Origin: Phytomonospora sp040655735
GTDB taxonomy: Bacteria > Actinomycetota > Actinomycetes > Mycobacteriales > Micromonosporaceae
Direction: 5' to 3'
Assembly: GCF_040655735.1 (NCBI RefSeq)
Contig: NZ_JBFAKK010000013.1
Coordinates: forward strand, 186,001-250,000
Length of the DNA stretch: 64,000 nucleotides
Below are positions 1-7,749 of the stretch, one piece after another. The stretch's first letter is position 1. Each line of letters starts with the position of its first letter. Under the pieces are notes generated by a model. That model was not told the origin of the DNA and ran no database searches. It was given only the letters and a program-made list of their open reading frames with translations. Both the position numbers and the translations under genes were made by a program.

Positions 1-221
1 CGGATCAGGATGCCGATGCCGGTGGAGTCGCAGAACGCGACCTCGCGCATGTCGCAGATCGCCAGCCGCCGGGGCGCGTCGGCGACCTTGGCGCAGAAGT
101 CCTCGGCCTGCATGCCCAGGCACGCCACGTCCAGTTCGCCGCGCAGGGTGAGCACGCGGCAGTCGTCGTGATCGGTCGTGTCGATCTCCAGGCCGCCGAG
201 ATCGTTCTCTCTGTCGGTCAT
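1..221 (-). CDS. STAS-domain anti-sigma factor antagonist (C-terminus off the window)
   Basis: Partial: 73 residues from an ATG at 221 to the window edge. The frame reads a beta-strand start, then the segment RGELDVACLG and, near the edge, a CDSTGIGIL motif. DSTG carries the serine that partner-switching kinases phosphorylate in SpoIIAA/RsbV-type antagonists. In that family the unphosphorylated protein binds an anti-sigma kinase and frees a stress or sporulation sigma factor in the cytoplasm. A bounded inverted repeat lies 56 bp upstream. The partner kinase and sigma factor are not in view, so which sigma it serves is unknown. Confidence 0.85.
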   Translation of the reverse strand, partial: MTDRENDLGGLEIDTTDHDDCRVLTLRGELDVACLGMQAEDFCAKVADAPRRLAICDMREVAFCDSTGIGILI

Positions 222-276
222 GGATCGACCGTAGGCCTCCGGGACGCCGAACGGCGGATCCGGGGAAAGTAATTTA

Positions 277-291
277 GGCGTTGTTAACGCC
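277..291. promoter_or_regulatory. Perfect inverted repeat upstream of the STAS gene
   Basis: GGCGTT-GTT-AACGCC is a perfect 6-bp inverted repeat with a 3-bp spacer, set in a short A/T-rich patch unusual for this DNA. It lies between the STAS gene and the 3' end of the CorA gene, in a position suited to a promoter or operator for the minus-strand STAS gene. No cognate regulator can be named. Confidence 0.35.
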
Positions 292-348
292 AGTGAACCA
301 TAAGCCTCGTTTGCGTTGAATGCAGTGTTCAGACCTGTCTGTCCGGCT

Positions 349-1371
349 CTAGAGCCAGTGGTTGCGCTTGAACCCCCGGTACATGAACACCGAGATGCCG
401 AGCATCACCGTCAGCATGATCGGGTACCCGTAGCGCCAGTGCAGCTCGGGCATGAAGTCGAAGTTCTGCCCGTAGATCCCCACGATCAGGGTGTTCGCCG
501 ACAGGATCGCCACCCAGGCGGTGATCTTGCGCATGTCGGCGTTCTCGCGGCTCTGGATCTGCGCGGTGTTGGCGCTGAGCGTGCCGGTGAGCAGCTCGGC
601 GAAGCCGTCGACGCGCTCGGCGGCGCGGATGACGTGGTCCTCGACGTCGCGGAAGTAGTCCTTCGTGCGCGGATCGATCGCGGCGATCTCGCCCCGGGCG
701 ACGCGGCCGAGGGGCTCGGCGAGCGGGCTGACGGCCCGCCGGAACTCCAGCACCTCGCGCTTGAGCTTGTAGAGCCGCTCGGTGACGTTGTCCTCGCGGG
801 AGCGGTCGGTGTCGAAGACGAGGAACTCCGCGGCGTCGATCTCGTTGCCCAGGCCCTCGGCGGCCAGGATGTACCCGTCGACGATGTGGTCGGCGACGGC
901 GTAGAAGACCGCGCTCGGGCCGGTGCGCAGCACGTCGGGAGCGGTCTCCAGCCTCCGGCGGACCCCGGTGAGCGAGGCGGCCTGGCCGTGGCGGACGGTG
1001 ACGGCGAACTTCGCGCCGAGGAAGACCATCACCTCGCCGACCTCGATGACCTCCTCGGGGTCGACGTAGCGGACCGTCTTGAGCACGGCGAAGGCGATGT
1101 CGCCGTAGATTTCGAGCTTCGCGCGCTGGTGGGCGTGCACGGCGTCCTCGACGGCCAGGGGGTGCAGGCCGAACTCGGCGGCCACCGCGTCGAACTGCCC
1201 GGCGGTCGGCTCGTGGAGCCCGATCCAGACGAAGCCGTCCTCGGCCTCCTGCGCGGTCTCCAGGGCGATGTCGAGCGGAACCCGGCCACCTTGGCGGACC
1301 CCGTCGATGTAGAGGGCGCAGTCGACGATGCCGCTGTCGGGTCCGTCGGTGCTCTGCTCGTCTCGACTCAT
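349..1371 (-). CDS. corA: CorA-family Mg2+/Co2+ transporter, GQN variant
   Basis: 340 residues from the ATG at 1371, preceded by GAGGTGG; longer upstream frames run into a broken TetR gene and are not credible. The protein has the CorA layout: a large cytoplasmic N-terminal alpha/beta domain, a long helical stretch (about 180-285), then two C-terminal membrane helices. In the family a GMN loop after TM1 is the selectivity filter of the pentameric channel. Here that loop reads YGQNFDFMPEL, with Gln at about residue 302 in place of Met, while the following MPEL is kept. Divalent metal transport at the membrane is likely; ion preference may differ. It appears monocistronic. Confidence 0.85.
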   Translation of the reverse strand: MSRDEQSTDGPDSGIVDCALYIDGVRQGGRVPLDIALETAQEAEDGFVWIGLHEPTAGQFDAVAAEFGLHPLAVEDAVHAHQRAKLEIYGDIAFAVLKTVRYVDPEEVIEVGEVMVFLGAKFAVTVRHGQAASLTGVRRRLETAPDVLRTGPSAVFYAVADHIVDGYILAAEGLGNEIDAAEFLVFDTDRSREDNVTERLYKLKREVLEFRRAVSPLAEPLGRVARGEIAAIDPRTKDYFRDVEDHVIRAAERVDGFAELLTGTLSANTAQIQSRENADMRKITAWVAILSANTLIVGIYGQNFDFMPELHWRYGYPIMLTVMLGISVFMYRGFKRNHWL

Positions 1372-1471
1372 GTCCACCTCAAAGCGCGCGACGGTAATCT
1401 GGGCCGACCGGTGGGCCGTCGTGAACCGAGGGCCGCCGGAACCGAGACCACGATACGGAAAGGGTTGCGCG

Positions 1472-1603
1472 CTGAGTCGTCTGCGATCGTTCCTGCGCCG
1501 GCACGCCGTCCTGGTCGGCGTCCTGGTCTGCCTCGCGTGGATCATCGCCGTCGTCGTGATGATCGCCGTGGACCCCGGCACGTCCGGTGGCGGTCCCGGC
1601 TGA
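1472..1603 (+). CDS. Possible small single-span membrane protein
   Basis: A short frame ends at 1603 and encodes an Arg-rich start, one hydrophobic helix of about 20 residues (VLVGVLVCLAWIIAVVVMIA), and a Gly/Pro tail. The best start is a CTG at 1472 (43 residues) with GGAAAGG about 8 nt upstream; an in-frame GTG at 1421 would give 60 residues. It begins 100 bp beyond the corA start on the opposite strand. The positive-inside arrangement looks genuine, but no family is recognised and the weak start codon keeps confidence low. Confidence 0.35.
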   Translation: MSRLRSFLRRHAVLVGVLVCLAWIIAVVVMIAVDPGTSGGGPG

Positions 1604-1610
1604 GGCTCCC

Positions 1611-1870
1611 TCAGTCCGGCGAGCGTCGGTCGATGAGCGCGCCGATGCCGTCGAGGACGCGTTCGAGCTGGAAGCGGAACTCCTCGGGCCGGGAGGGGCG
1701 CCGAAGCCGGCGTCGAGCATGAGCTCCAGCAGCTCGTCCTTGGCCGAGACGTAGCGGTAGAGCGCCGTCGGTGACACGCCGAGCGCCTTGGCGCGTTGAC
1801 CATCGACACCACGGCCAGGCCCTCGCGTTCGGCGAGGACGACCCCCTCGACGCCGAGCCGGCGGTGGCGG
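1611..1870 (-). pseudogene. Degenerate TetR-family regulator
   Basis: Read on the minus strand, three frames together give a TetR helix-turn-helix. LAEREGLAVVSMVNA is in one frame, KALGVSPTALYRYVSAKDELLELM follows after a frameshift near 1795, and RPEEFRFQLERVLDGIGALI follows after another near 1700, then a stop. The ligand-binding domain expected of a protein of about 200 residues is missing. Two frameshifts plus truncation indicate a dead gene rather than one sequencing error. Confidence 0.7.
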
Positions 1871-2022
1871 GACGGGGGTGAGTTATCCCCGTCCCGCGAT
1901 CGTCATCGTCGCGGCGAAACCCGCATCGGTGTGTCCCGAGGGCGCGCAAGGTTCAGTCAAGGTCTGAGCCGCCCCGTCTGGTTAGCCTCCCGGTCGGACA
2001 CACGCACGCGAAGCTGCCGTGC

Positions 2023-2060
2023 GGTGCCCGCCCGTCCGCCACTTCCTGCGGGCGGGCACC
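2023..2060 (+). promoter_or_regulatory. 12-bp perfect hairpin before a small membrane protein gene
   Basis: GGTGCCCGCCCG (2023-2034) pairs exactly with CGGGCGGGCACC (2049-2060) around a 14-nt loop. There is no T-run, and the next gene starts 22 bp later, so a 5' leader structure is as likely as a terminator of some upstream transcript. Confidence 0.5.
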
Positions 2061-2081
2061 GTTGAGCGAGAGGTGCGTTGG

Positions 2082-2303
2082 ATGGGCATGCTGGGCATGC
2101 GCGAGATCATCTGCATGGTCGTCGTGTTGGTGGTGCTCGCGACGGCGGTCATCACCACCGTGGTGCTGGTGAAGAACAAGAAGCAGAACGGTCCCGTGCC
2201 AGGGCGGCCGCCATATCCGCAGCACCCGCAGTACCCGCCGCCCGCGCAGAACGGAGAACCTGGCCGGACTCCGCACGTGCCGCCACCGCCTCCGCAGCAG
2301 TGA
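2082..2303 (+). CDS. Small membrane protein with proline-rich tail
   Basis: 73 residues from the ATG at 2082; GAGAGG precedes it and the upstream extension is Arg-rich shadow. Residues about 8-28 form a hydrophobic helix (IICMVVVLVVLATAVITTVVLV), followed by KNKK and then a Pro/Gln/Tyr-rich cytoplasmic tail ending in VPPPPPQQ. Such tails often bind protein partners. No family is recognised. It ends 28 bp short of the convergent MFS gene. Confidence 0.55.
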   Translation: MGMLGMREIICMVVVLVVLATAVITTVVLVKNKKQNGPVPGRPPYPQHPQYPPPAQNGEPGRTPHVPPPPPQQ

Positions 2304-2330
2304 CCGCTGGGGCATCGCGTTCCCCAAGCC

Positions 2331-3626
2331 TCACACCAAGTCCGGCGCACTCTCCCGAGCGGAATCCTCGGCCGGCGAACGATCCGCACCGCCGGCCGGT
2401 GCGGCGGCACGCAACGCCGCCTCGACCCGGCGGTTGCTGGTCATGGACGCCGTCACGGCCGTCATCGTCAGGAGGAGGCCGGCGGCGACATACAGCGGGG
2501 TGCGGATGTCGTAGGCGGTGGCCAGCCAGCCGCCGAGGAAGGCGCCGAGCGGGGCGGCGCACATGGCCAGCATGCGGGAGGTCGAGGCGACCCGGCCCAT
2601 GAGGTGGGCGGGAACGATCGCCTGCCGGAGGGAGGGCCCGAGCACCATGGTGGCGCCCATTCCAGCGCCGCAGACGGCGAGCGCCAGCCCGGCCAGGTAC
2701 GGGTTGGGGGCGGCGGCCAGGCCAAGGATGGCGAGTCCTTCGACGGCGGCCGTGCAGGTGAGCGCGGTGCCGGTGCCGAGTCGTCGGCCGATGCGGGAGG
2801 CGACGGCCGCGCCGATGAGGCCGCCGGTGGCCTCCGCCGTGAGGAGCAGGCCGAAACCGTAGGTGTCGATGCCGAGGCGGTCGTGCGCGAAGAGGGCGAG
2901 CACCGTCTCCACGGCGAGGAAGGCGACGTTTCCGACCGCCGGGCGCAGTGCGAGACCGAGCAGCAACCGGTCCCGGAAGACGTACGAGGCTCCGGCCCGC
3001 GCCTGCATCAGCAGCGACTCGCGGACTTCCGGCACGGGCCTGGGCATGGCCGGCAGCGTGCGCACGAGCAGTGCGGACAGCATGAACGACACCGCGTCGG
3101 CCAGCAGCGGAACCGCCCGGCCCAGCGCGAGCAGCGCGCTGCCCGCGGGCGGCCCCGCGAAGCCGGACATGGCGGTCTGCGCTCCGCGCAGGCGGGAGTT
3201 GGCGCGCTGGAGCAGTGCGGGGTCGCGGCGGAGCAGATCCGGCAGGTAGGCCGTTGCGGCCGTGTCGAAGAAGAGCCCGCCGAGGCCGAGGAGGAAGGCG
3301 ACGGCCGCGAGCAGCGGAATGCTCAGCACGTCGAGAAGGGCGGCCGCGGCGGGGATGACGAGCAACGCCGCTCGTGTCGTGTCCGCGACCCACATCGTGC
3401 GCCGGCGGTCCCAGCGGTCCACCAGCGCACCGCCGAGCACCCCGAACAGCAGCCACGGCAGCGTTCCGGCGGCAGTGACGAGGGCGAGCGCCAGGGGATC
3501 CCGCGTCAACGTCAGCGCGAGCAGCGGCAGTGCGGCGTGCGAGACGCCGTCGCCGAGGGAGGAGATCGTCTGCGCGGTCCACAGCCGCCCGAAGCCGGTC
3601 GGCAGCTTGCGAGGGTTCGAGGTCAC
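2331..3626 (-). CDS. MFS efflux transporter (EntS/MFS_3-like)
   Basis: 431 residues with about 12 hydrophobic segments. It opens with the MFS_3-type pattern FGRLWTAQTISSLGDGVSHAALPLLAL and has the loop 2-3 motif ALVDRWDRRRTMW. Members of this group export siderophores, macrolides and other small molecules by proton antiport in the cytoplasmic membrane. Its ATG (3626) overlaps the stop of the upstream winged-helix gene by ATGA, so the two are translationally coupled and the regulator presumably controls the pump. The substrate is unknown. Confidence 0.85.
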   Translation of the reverse strand: MTSNPRKLPTGFGRLWTAQTISSLGDGVSHAALPLLALTLTRDPLALALVTAAGTLPWLLFGVLGGALVDRWDRRRTMWVADTTRAALLVIPAAAALLDVLSIPLLAAVAFLLGLGGLFFDTAATAYLPDLLRRDPALLQRANSRLRGAQTAMSGFAGPPAGSALLALGRAVPLLADAVSFMLSALLVRTLPAMPRPVPEVRESLLMQARAGASYVFRDRLLLGLALRPAVGNVAFLAVETVLALFAHDRLGIDTYGFGLLLTAEATGGLIGAAVASRIGRRLGTGTALTCTAAVEGLAILGLAAAPNPYLAGLALAVCGAGMGATMVLGPSLRQAIVPAHLMGRVASTSRMLAMCAAPLGAFLGGWLATAYDIRTPLYVAAGLLLTMTAVTASMTSNRRVEAALRAAAPAGGADRSPAEDSARESAPDLV

Positions 3627-4159
3627 TTGGCGTCCCCCTCGGCCTGCTCGCCCGGTGCCGGGTGGAACAGCGCGAAGACGAGCGAGGCGTCGGGCAGTGA
3701 GGGGTCGGACAGGTTGCGGTACTCGTCGGCCAGGGCCTGCAGTCGCGCCGCCAGTTCGGCGAACTGCTCGTCGGTGAGCCGCAGGTGCGCCATTCGCACG
3801 TTCCTCGACTCCACCGGCGACGCCTCCAGGTCGGCGACCGCGTGGCGCATCAGCACATCCGGCCCGCCTTCGCCCGGATCCGGCAGTGCGATCGCCCGCG
3901 CGGCCATGGCGTAGTACCGCTCGACGACGCCCCGCACCTTCCGGGTCCGCACCACCTTCACCAGGCCCGCTCGCTCCAGCAGCCGCACGTGGTAGCTGGA
4001 ACTTCCCTTCGCGAGGCCGACCCGCTCGGCGATCTGGGTGATCGTCGCCGGCTCGAAGCGGAGTACGGCCATGATCCGGTGACGGGTGAGGTTGGAGACG
4101 GCGCGCAGTTGCTCTTCGGTGGTGACGTGAATGGTCTCGGGGAGATCGTCGGTAGACAT
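3623..4159 (-). CDS. ArsR-like winged-helix regulator of the adjacent MFS gene
   Basis: 178 residues. The N-terminal 95 residues form a winged helix: RHRIMAVLRFEPATITQIAERVGLAKGSSSYHVRLLERAGLVKVV, with a wing at RGVVERYYA. A C-terminal helical region (about 110-165) probably dimerises or binds ligand. No metal-binding Cys motif is present, so a drug or metabolite is a likelier signal. The ATG at 4159 was chosen because the extra residues encoded from 4195 cross a perfect palindrome just upstream. The gene overlaps the MFS gene by ATGA. Confidence 0.85.
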   Translation of the reverse strand: MSTDDLPETIHVTTEEQLRAVSNLTRHRIMAVLRFEPATITQIAERVGLAKGSSSYHVRLLERAGLVKVVRTRKVRGVVERYYAMAARAIALPDPGEGGPDVLMRHAVADLEASPVESRNVRMAHLRLTDEQFAELAARLQALADEYRNLSDPSLPDASLVFALFHPAPGEQAEGDAK

Positions 4160-4164
4160 GCGGG

Positions 4165-4190
4165 CAATGGTCAACGATTCTTGACCATTG
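4165..4190. promoter_or_regulatory. Operator-like palindrome for the winged-helix/MFS operon
   Basis: CAATGGTCAA-CGATTC-TTGACCATTG: perfect 10-bp arms around 6 bp, beginning 6 bp before the regulator's ATG. The size, symmetry and position are typical of an autoregulatory operator bound by a winged-helix dimer. Confidence 0.7.
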
Positions 4191-4222
4191 CGCAAGCGGA
4201 ATTTCCGAAGCGGCCGCTTCGG

Positions 4223-4834
4223 CTACCGCGCCTGGGAAGTGGCCCCCTCGGAGCCGATGGCGAACTCGGCGGCGCGCAGCATCGCGTCGCGCTGATCGGC
4301 CGGTGAGCGGCCGAGCCGAAGGGCGGCGAGCATGGCGGCGTTGACGGCGCCGACGACGGCCCCGACGCGCGCGGCGGCTTCGATGGGGTCGAGGTCGTCC
4401 CCATAGCCGGCGCGCAGGGCGTCGGCGAGCTCGTCTTGGGCGGTGAGGGCGTGTTCGGCGACGCGTGCCCGCACGGCCGGGACGGTCGCGATGAGTTCGG
4501 CGCGCAGGGCGGCGAGGCCGTCGGCGACGTCGGTGGAGTCGTTGTGGTCGATCATGCGGCGGACGGCGTCGAGGAGGGTTTCGTCGACCGTCGCGCCCGG
4601 CGGGCGGGCCGCGATGGCGTCGACGCCCACGGCGGTGCGCTCGGCGGCGTTGGCGAGGAGCACGTCCTCCTTGGTCGCGAAGTGGAGGAAGAACGTGCGC
4701 GGCGACAGTTCGGCGGCCTCCGCGATCTGGGCCGCCGTGGTCTTGTCGAAACCCTGGGCGCGTATGAGGGTGAGTGCCGCGGCCACCAGCTGATCCCTCG
4801 TGCGCCTCTTCTTCATCTCCCGCAACCCCGCCAT
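4223..4834 (-). CDS. TetR-family regulator
   Basis: 203 residues. The N-terminal HTH is complete: RDQLVAAALTLIRAQGFDKTTAAQIAEAAELSPRTFFLHFATKEDVL. A helical ligand domain follows at about 70-200. It is divergent from the SDR gene at 4910, across a 75-bp intergenic region holding a promoter and a 26-bp imperfect palindrome. It is therefore the likely repressor of that dehydrogenase and of itself. The ligand is unknown. Confidence 0.85.
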   Translation of the reverse strand: MAGLREMKKRRTRDQLVAAALTLIRAQGFDKTTAAQIAEAAELSPRTFFLHFATKEDVLLANAAERTAVGVDAIAARPPGATVDETLLDAVRRMIDHNDSTDVADGLAALRAELIATVPAVRARVAEHALTAQDELADALRAGYGDDLDPIEAAARVGAVVGAVNAAMLAALRLGRSPADQRDAMLRAAEFAIGSEGATSQAR

Positions 4835-4849
4835 GGCCCAGATCCTACA

Positions 4850-4890
4850 TTGAACGCACTGCTACAGTCGATGTATTAGTGCATTGACTG
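4850..4890 (+). promoter_or_regulatory. Promoter plus TetR operator for the SDR gene
   Basis: A -35-like TTGAAC (4850-4855) and -10-like TATTAG (4874-4879) are 18 bp apart, facing the SDR gene. CAGTCGATGT (4865-4874) and GCATTGACTG (4881-4890) form an inverted repeat with 8 of 10 pairs and a 6-bp spacer that covers the -10 box. Binding of the divergent TetR protein here would block transcription. Confidence 0.6.
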
Positions 4891-4909
4891 CATCATTGTG
4901 GAGGTCGTC

Positions 4910-5905
4910 ATGGGAAGTCTCGACGGACGCGTCGCGCTCATCACCGGTGCCGGGCGGGGCATCGGAGCCGCGCTGGCGCGCTATTTCGCCGGCGAGGGCG
5001 CGAAGGTCGTCGTCAACGACCTCGGCACGGCGCCCGACGGCTCGGGCATCGACGCCTCGATCGCCGAGGCCGTCGCCCGATCGATCACCGAGGCAGGGGG
5101 CGAGGCCGTCGCCGACACCGGGAGCGTCGTCGACTTCGGTGACGCCCGCCGCATGGTCGCCGCGGCCGTCGAGGCGTTCGGCGACCTGCACGTCGTCGTC
5201 AACAACGCCGCCACGGAGGCCGGTCTCGGCCTTGTCGACCTCGACGAGGACACCTTCGATCGAGTCGTCGACGTCGGCCTCAAAGGCACCTACGCCGTCA
5301 GCCACTGGGCGGCGAGGTACTGGCGGGACAGCGCCGCGCCCACCGTCGACCGGGCCATCGTCAACACCGCATCCGGCTCCGGCCTGCTCAACCCCCTGCC
5401 GACCCAGACCAACTACGCCGCCTCGAAGGCCGGCATCGCGGCGATGACGACGGTGCACGCGCTGGAACTCGGGCGCATGGGCGTGCGCGTCAACTGCGTC
5501 TCGCCGTCGATGGTGCGCACACGCCTCACCGAACACGTCCCCGGCATGCCCGCCCCGGTCACCGAGGGCTTCGATCCCACCGGCCCGGAGGTCACCGCGC
5601 CCCTCACCGCCTACCTCGCCTCCGCCGACTGCCCGCTGACCGGGCAGGTCCTGTCGGTGCGGGGAGGGACGATCGCACTGAACCGGCCCTGGTCCCTCGG
5701 ACCTCACGTGGAGCGCCACGATCGGCCGTGGACCGTCGCCGAACTCGCCCGGGAACTGTCCGGACTCGACGTCGGCGACCCATTCGCCGATCTCGCGGCG
5801 AGCCTCAAAGGCGCGCTCGGCGGCGCGGACTTCGGGTCGCGGGCGGCGGTCCAGGAGATGATCGACGCCGTCCTCGCGCAGGCGAGGGCCGCTCACGCGG
5901 CTTGA
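4910..5905 (+). CDS. Short-chain dehydrogenase/reductase
   Basis: 331 residues from the ATG at 4910, with GGAGG five bases upstream; the GTG at 4898 would overlap that site. A Rossmann fold with TGAGRGIG (about 14-21), NNAA, and the active-site serine plus YAASK is clear. The protein is about 80 residues longer than a classical SDR; the C-terminal extension resembles that seen in fatty-acyl or steroid-type SDRs. It is an NAD(P)-dependent oxidoreductase of unknown substrate, under control of the divergent TetR. Confidence 0.85.
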   Translation: MGSLDGRVALITGAGRGIGAALARYFAGEGAKVVVNDLGTAPDGSGIDASIAEAVARSITEAGGEAVADTGSVVDFGDARRMVAAAVEAFGDLHVVVNNAATEAGLGLVDLDEDTFDRVVDVGLKGTYAVSHWAARYWRDSAAPTVDRAIVNTASGSGLLNPLPTQTNYAASKAGIAAMTTVHALELGRMGVRVNCVSPSMVRTRLTEHVPGMPAPVTEGFDPTGPEVTAPLTAYLASADCPLTGQVLSVRGGTIALNRPWSLGPHVERHDRPWTVAELARELSGLDVGDPFADLAASLKGALGGADFGSRAAVQEMIDAVLAQARAAHAA

Positions 5906-5915
5906 AGGACGTGGA

Positions 5916-5944
5916 CCGGGGCGGGCACGAAGCGCCCGCCCCGG
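5916..5944. terminator. Hairpin terminator between convergent genes
   Basis: CCGGGGCGGGC and GCCCGCCCCGG form an 11-bp perfect stem with a 7-nt loop. It lies between the 3' ends of the SDR gene and the convergent GDT1 gene and can serve both directions. Confidence 0.7.
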
Positions 5945-5963
5945 CCGGAAGCGGAGGTCGCGG

Positions 5964-6551
5964 TCAGGTGAGCTGGCCGACGGCGTCGACCAGCAGCCAG
6001 ACACCGAAGACCGCGAACAGCGCGGCGGCACCGTACTTGATGGTCTTCTCCGGGAGGCGCTTACCGAGGGCGCGGCCGACGAGGATGGCCAGGGCGTCGG
6101 CGGCGACCATGCCGACCGTCGAGCCGAGCCAGGTGCCGAACCAGCCGTAGGAGGTGGCCAGGGTGATGGTCGCGAGCATGGTCTTGTCGCCCAGTTCGGC
6201 GAGGAAGAAGGCGACGCCGACGGCGATGATCGCCTTCTTGTCGGTGGTCTCGGCCTTCTTCTTCTCCTCGTCGGTGAGGGAGTCGCCGCGCAGGGTCCAG
6301 GCGCCGAAGGCGAAGAACGCGATCGCGGCGACCAGGGCGATCCACCCGGTCGGCAGGGCCGCGCCCAGGCCGTAGCCGACGGCGACCGACACGGCGTGGA
6401 CGACACCGGTGGCGATGGTGATGCCGATGAGCACCGGCCACGGCTTGAACCTGGTGGCGAAGGTGAGGGCCATCAGCTGGGACTTGTCGCCGAGCTCGGC
6501 GACGAAGATGACACCGAAGCTCACCGCGAGCGCGATGAAGAACCCGGTCAT
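5964..6551 (-). CDS. GDT1/TMEM165-family cation (Mn2+) transporter
   Basis: 195 residues from the ATG at 6551. Two homologous halves each carry the family signature ELGDK (ELGDKSQL near the N-terminus, ELGDKTML in the second half). About six membrane helices are split by a charged loop (DEEKKKAETTDKK). The family exchanges Mn2+ or Ca2+ for protons; bacterial members export Mn2+. The leader carries a yybP-ykoY-type riboswitch, which independently points to manganese. It appears monocistronic. Confidence 0.9.
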   Translation of the reverse strand: MTGFFIALAVSFGVIFVAELGDKSQLMALTFATRFKPWPVLIGITIATGVVHAVSVAVGYGLGAALPTGWIALVAAIAFFAFGAWTLRGDSLTDEEKKKAETTDKKAIIAVGVAFFLAELGDKTMLATITLATSYGWFGTWLGSTVGMVAADALAILVGRALGKRLPEKTIKYGAAALFAVFGVWLLVDAVGQLT

Positions 6552-6629
6552 GAGAGTGGGGAGCCTTCCCGATCGAACGCCGGGTCGGCGATGCGCACAG
6601 GGCGACCTCGACCCGGCTGCGTGTACAGC

Positions 6630-6745
6630 CTGAGTCGAAGGTCTCGTCCACCCCGCAAGACGGGGCCGCATGACCGGACCGGCCCGAGGGTCGATCAGTA
6701 TGTCGATCATGCGCTTGGCGGACTACTCCCCTTCGCGAACAACAC
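6630..6745 (-). ncRNA. yybP-ykoY (manganese) riboswitch
   Basis: On the minus strand the leader contains AAGGGGAGTAG (complement of 6723-6733), a central region with GATCGACATACTGATCGACC, and GGACGAGACC (complement of 6640-6649). These two conserved blocks are hallmarks of the yybP-ykoY class, which turns on exporter expression when Mn2+ binds. The aptamer ends about 80 nt before the transporter ATG. The boundaries are approximate. Confidence 0.8.
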
Positions 6746-6842
6746 CCTAGCCCCTCCGGCGGGACGACGACGCCGGCCGTGATCGAGGCCACCCGGCGGC
6801 GCCGGCCCGGAACCGAGCCCACAGGTAGCGCTCCGCGAGCGG

Positions 6843-7124
6843 TCAGTCTGGTGAGTGGTAGTCGCGGTCGAGTCCGAGGTGCCGGGGCACGCCCTCGACC
6901 CAGTCGCGTTCCAGCGGGTCATCCCGCGTCGCCGCTCGCGCCCGGATCAGATCCGCGAGCTCGCGGCGCCGGCCGTCGGTCAGGGACTCGTTGAGCTGCG
7001 CGGCGATGCCCTCCAGTGCGGTGAGGGCGAGGTCGGGATCCATGACGCCGTCTGCCCGGTCGAAGAACCTGACACTCTCGATCATGCAGTCGACGAGAAC
7101 GCCGACGATCGCTTCATCGCTCAC
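6843..7124 (-). CDS. Hypothetical protein, about 93 residues
   Basis: The frame from a GTG at 7124 encodes an acidic, helical, soluble protein with no signal or membrane segment (MIESVRFFDRADGVMDPDLALTALEGIAAQLN, then a basic stretch and the C-terminus GLDRDYHSPD). No strong ribosome site is visible, and a start at 7220 is also open but adds unconvincing sequence. No family is recognised. Confidence 0.5.
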   Translation of the reverse strand: MSDEAIVGVLVDCMIESVRFFDRADGVMDPDLALTALEGIAAQLNESLTDGRRRELADLIRARAATRDDPLERDWVEGVPRHLGLDRDYHSPD

Positions 7125-7401
7125 CGCCGCAGAGTACGGCGATGTGTTGACGGACCCGCCCACCGCGGTCGCCAAGGGCCTCTCGGCCACGCACCGGTCC
7201 GTTGCCGCTTTCCGATTCACGGCTTATGCGACGGAGGGCCGCGCTTGAACCGGTGCCGTCGCTAGGGTCTGTGATGCGCTGATCCGTTCCGGGCGGGACG
7301 GTCGGCGGCGGTCTCGGCCGACGGAACGAGGGGAAGTCAGTGCGCTGTGGCGTGAAGACGGGCCGACGCGGGCCCACGTCGCCGGTGAGGGGAGCGCGCG
7401 G

Positions 7402-7434
7402 CGGGGAGACCCGGGCCGTGGCCCGAGATCCCCG
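7402..7434 (-). terminator. Terminator hairpin after the Cys-rich peptide gene
   Basis: A long near-perfect stem, CGGGGAGACCCGGGCC against GGCCCGAGATCCCCG with a 2-nt loop, begins 16 bp beyond the stop of the minus-strand peptide gene. The rest of 7125-7450 holds no convincing gene. Confidence 0.65.
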
Positions 7435-7450
7435 GCCGCGCGGGGCGCTG

Positions 7451-7657
7451 CTAGCAGGAGCCGCAGCCGTTGCAGGAACCGGAGTGGTAGACGCCGTTGC
7501 AGTAGGTGGTGAAGCACATTTTCAGGCGGGAGCCGCACTCCTGGACGCGGCAGTCGACCTCGGTGTAGCAGGCCTGGATCCCGGCTCCGGCCGCGGCGGT
7601 GGACTTCGGGACGAACACCGACAGCATCCGGTCGGTCAGTCGCGAGATCTTCGACAT
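7451..7657 (-). CDS. Short eight-cysteine peptide (possible RiPP precursor)
   Basis: 68 residues from the ATG at 7657, with AAGGAG upstream. The N-terminal 27 residues are a Cys-free, leader-like segment (SKISRLTDRMLSVFVPK then STAAAGAG). The C-terminal 40 residues contain eight cysteines in the order CYTEVDC, VQEC, LKMC, FTTYC, SGSC, NGCGSC. There is no hydrophobic signal peptide or membrane helix. A Cys-poor leader before a Cys-rich core resembles ribosomal peptide precursors, but a metal-binding or disulfide-rich protein is equally possible. No modifying enzyme is adjacent; the divergent neighbour is a STAND regulator. Confidence 0.65.
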   Translation of the reverse strand: MSKISRLTDRMLSVFVPKSTAAAGAGIQACYTEVDCRVQECGSRLKMCFTTYCNGVYHSGSCNGCGSC

Positions 7658-7749
7658 GAGAACTCCTTCGTGTCTTCGGGAACGGTTCGCCGTCACCGAC
7701 ACACTGCCGCGATAGCCATCGACCAGCGTCGATCTCGCACGAAGTCGGA

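Noticed and set aside
2604..3914. Long plus-strand frame opposite the MFS gene
   Set aside because: Low-complexity Arg/Glu/Gly sequence with no motif; the minus strand encodes a complete MFS protein.
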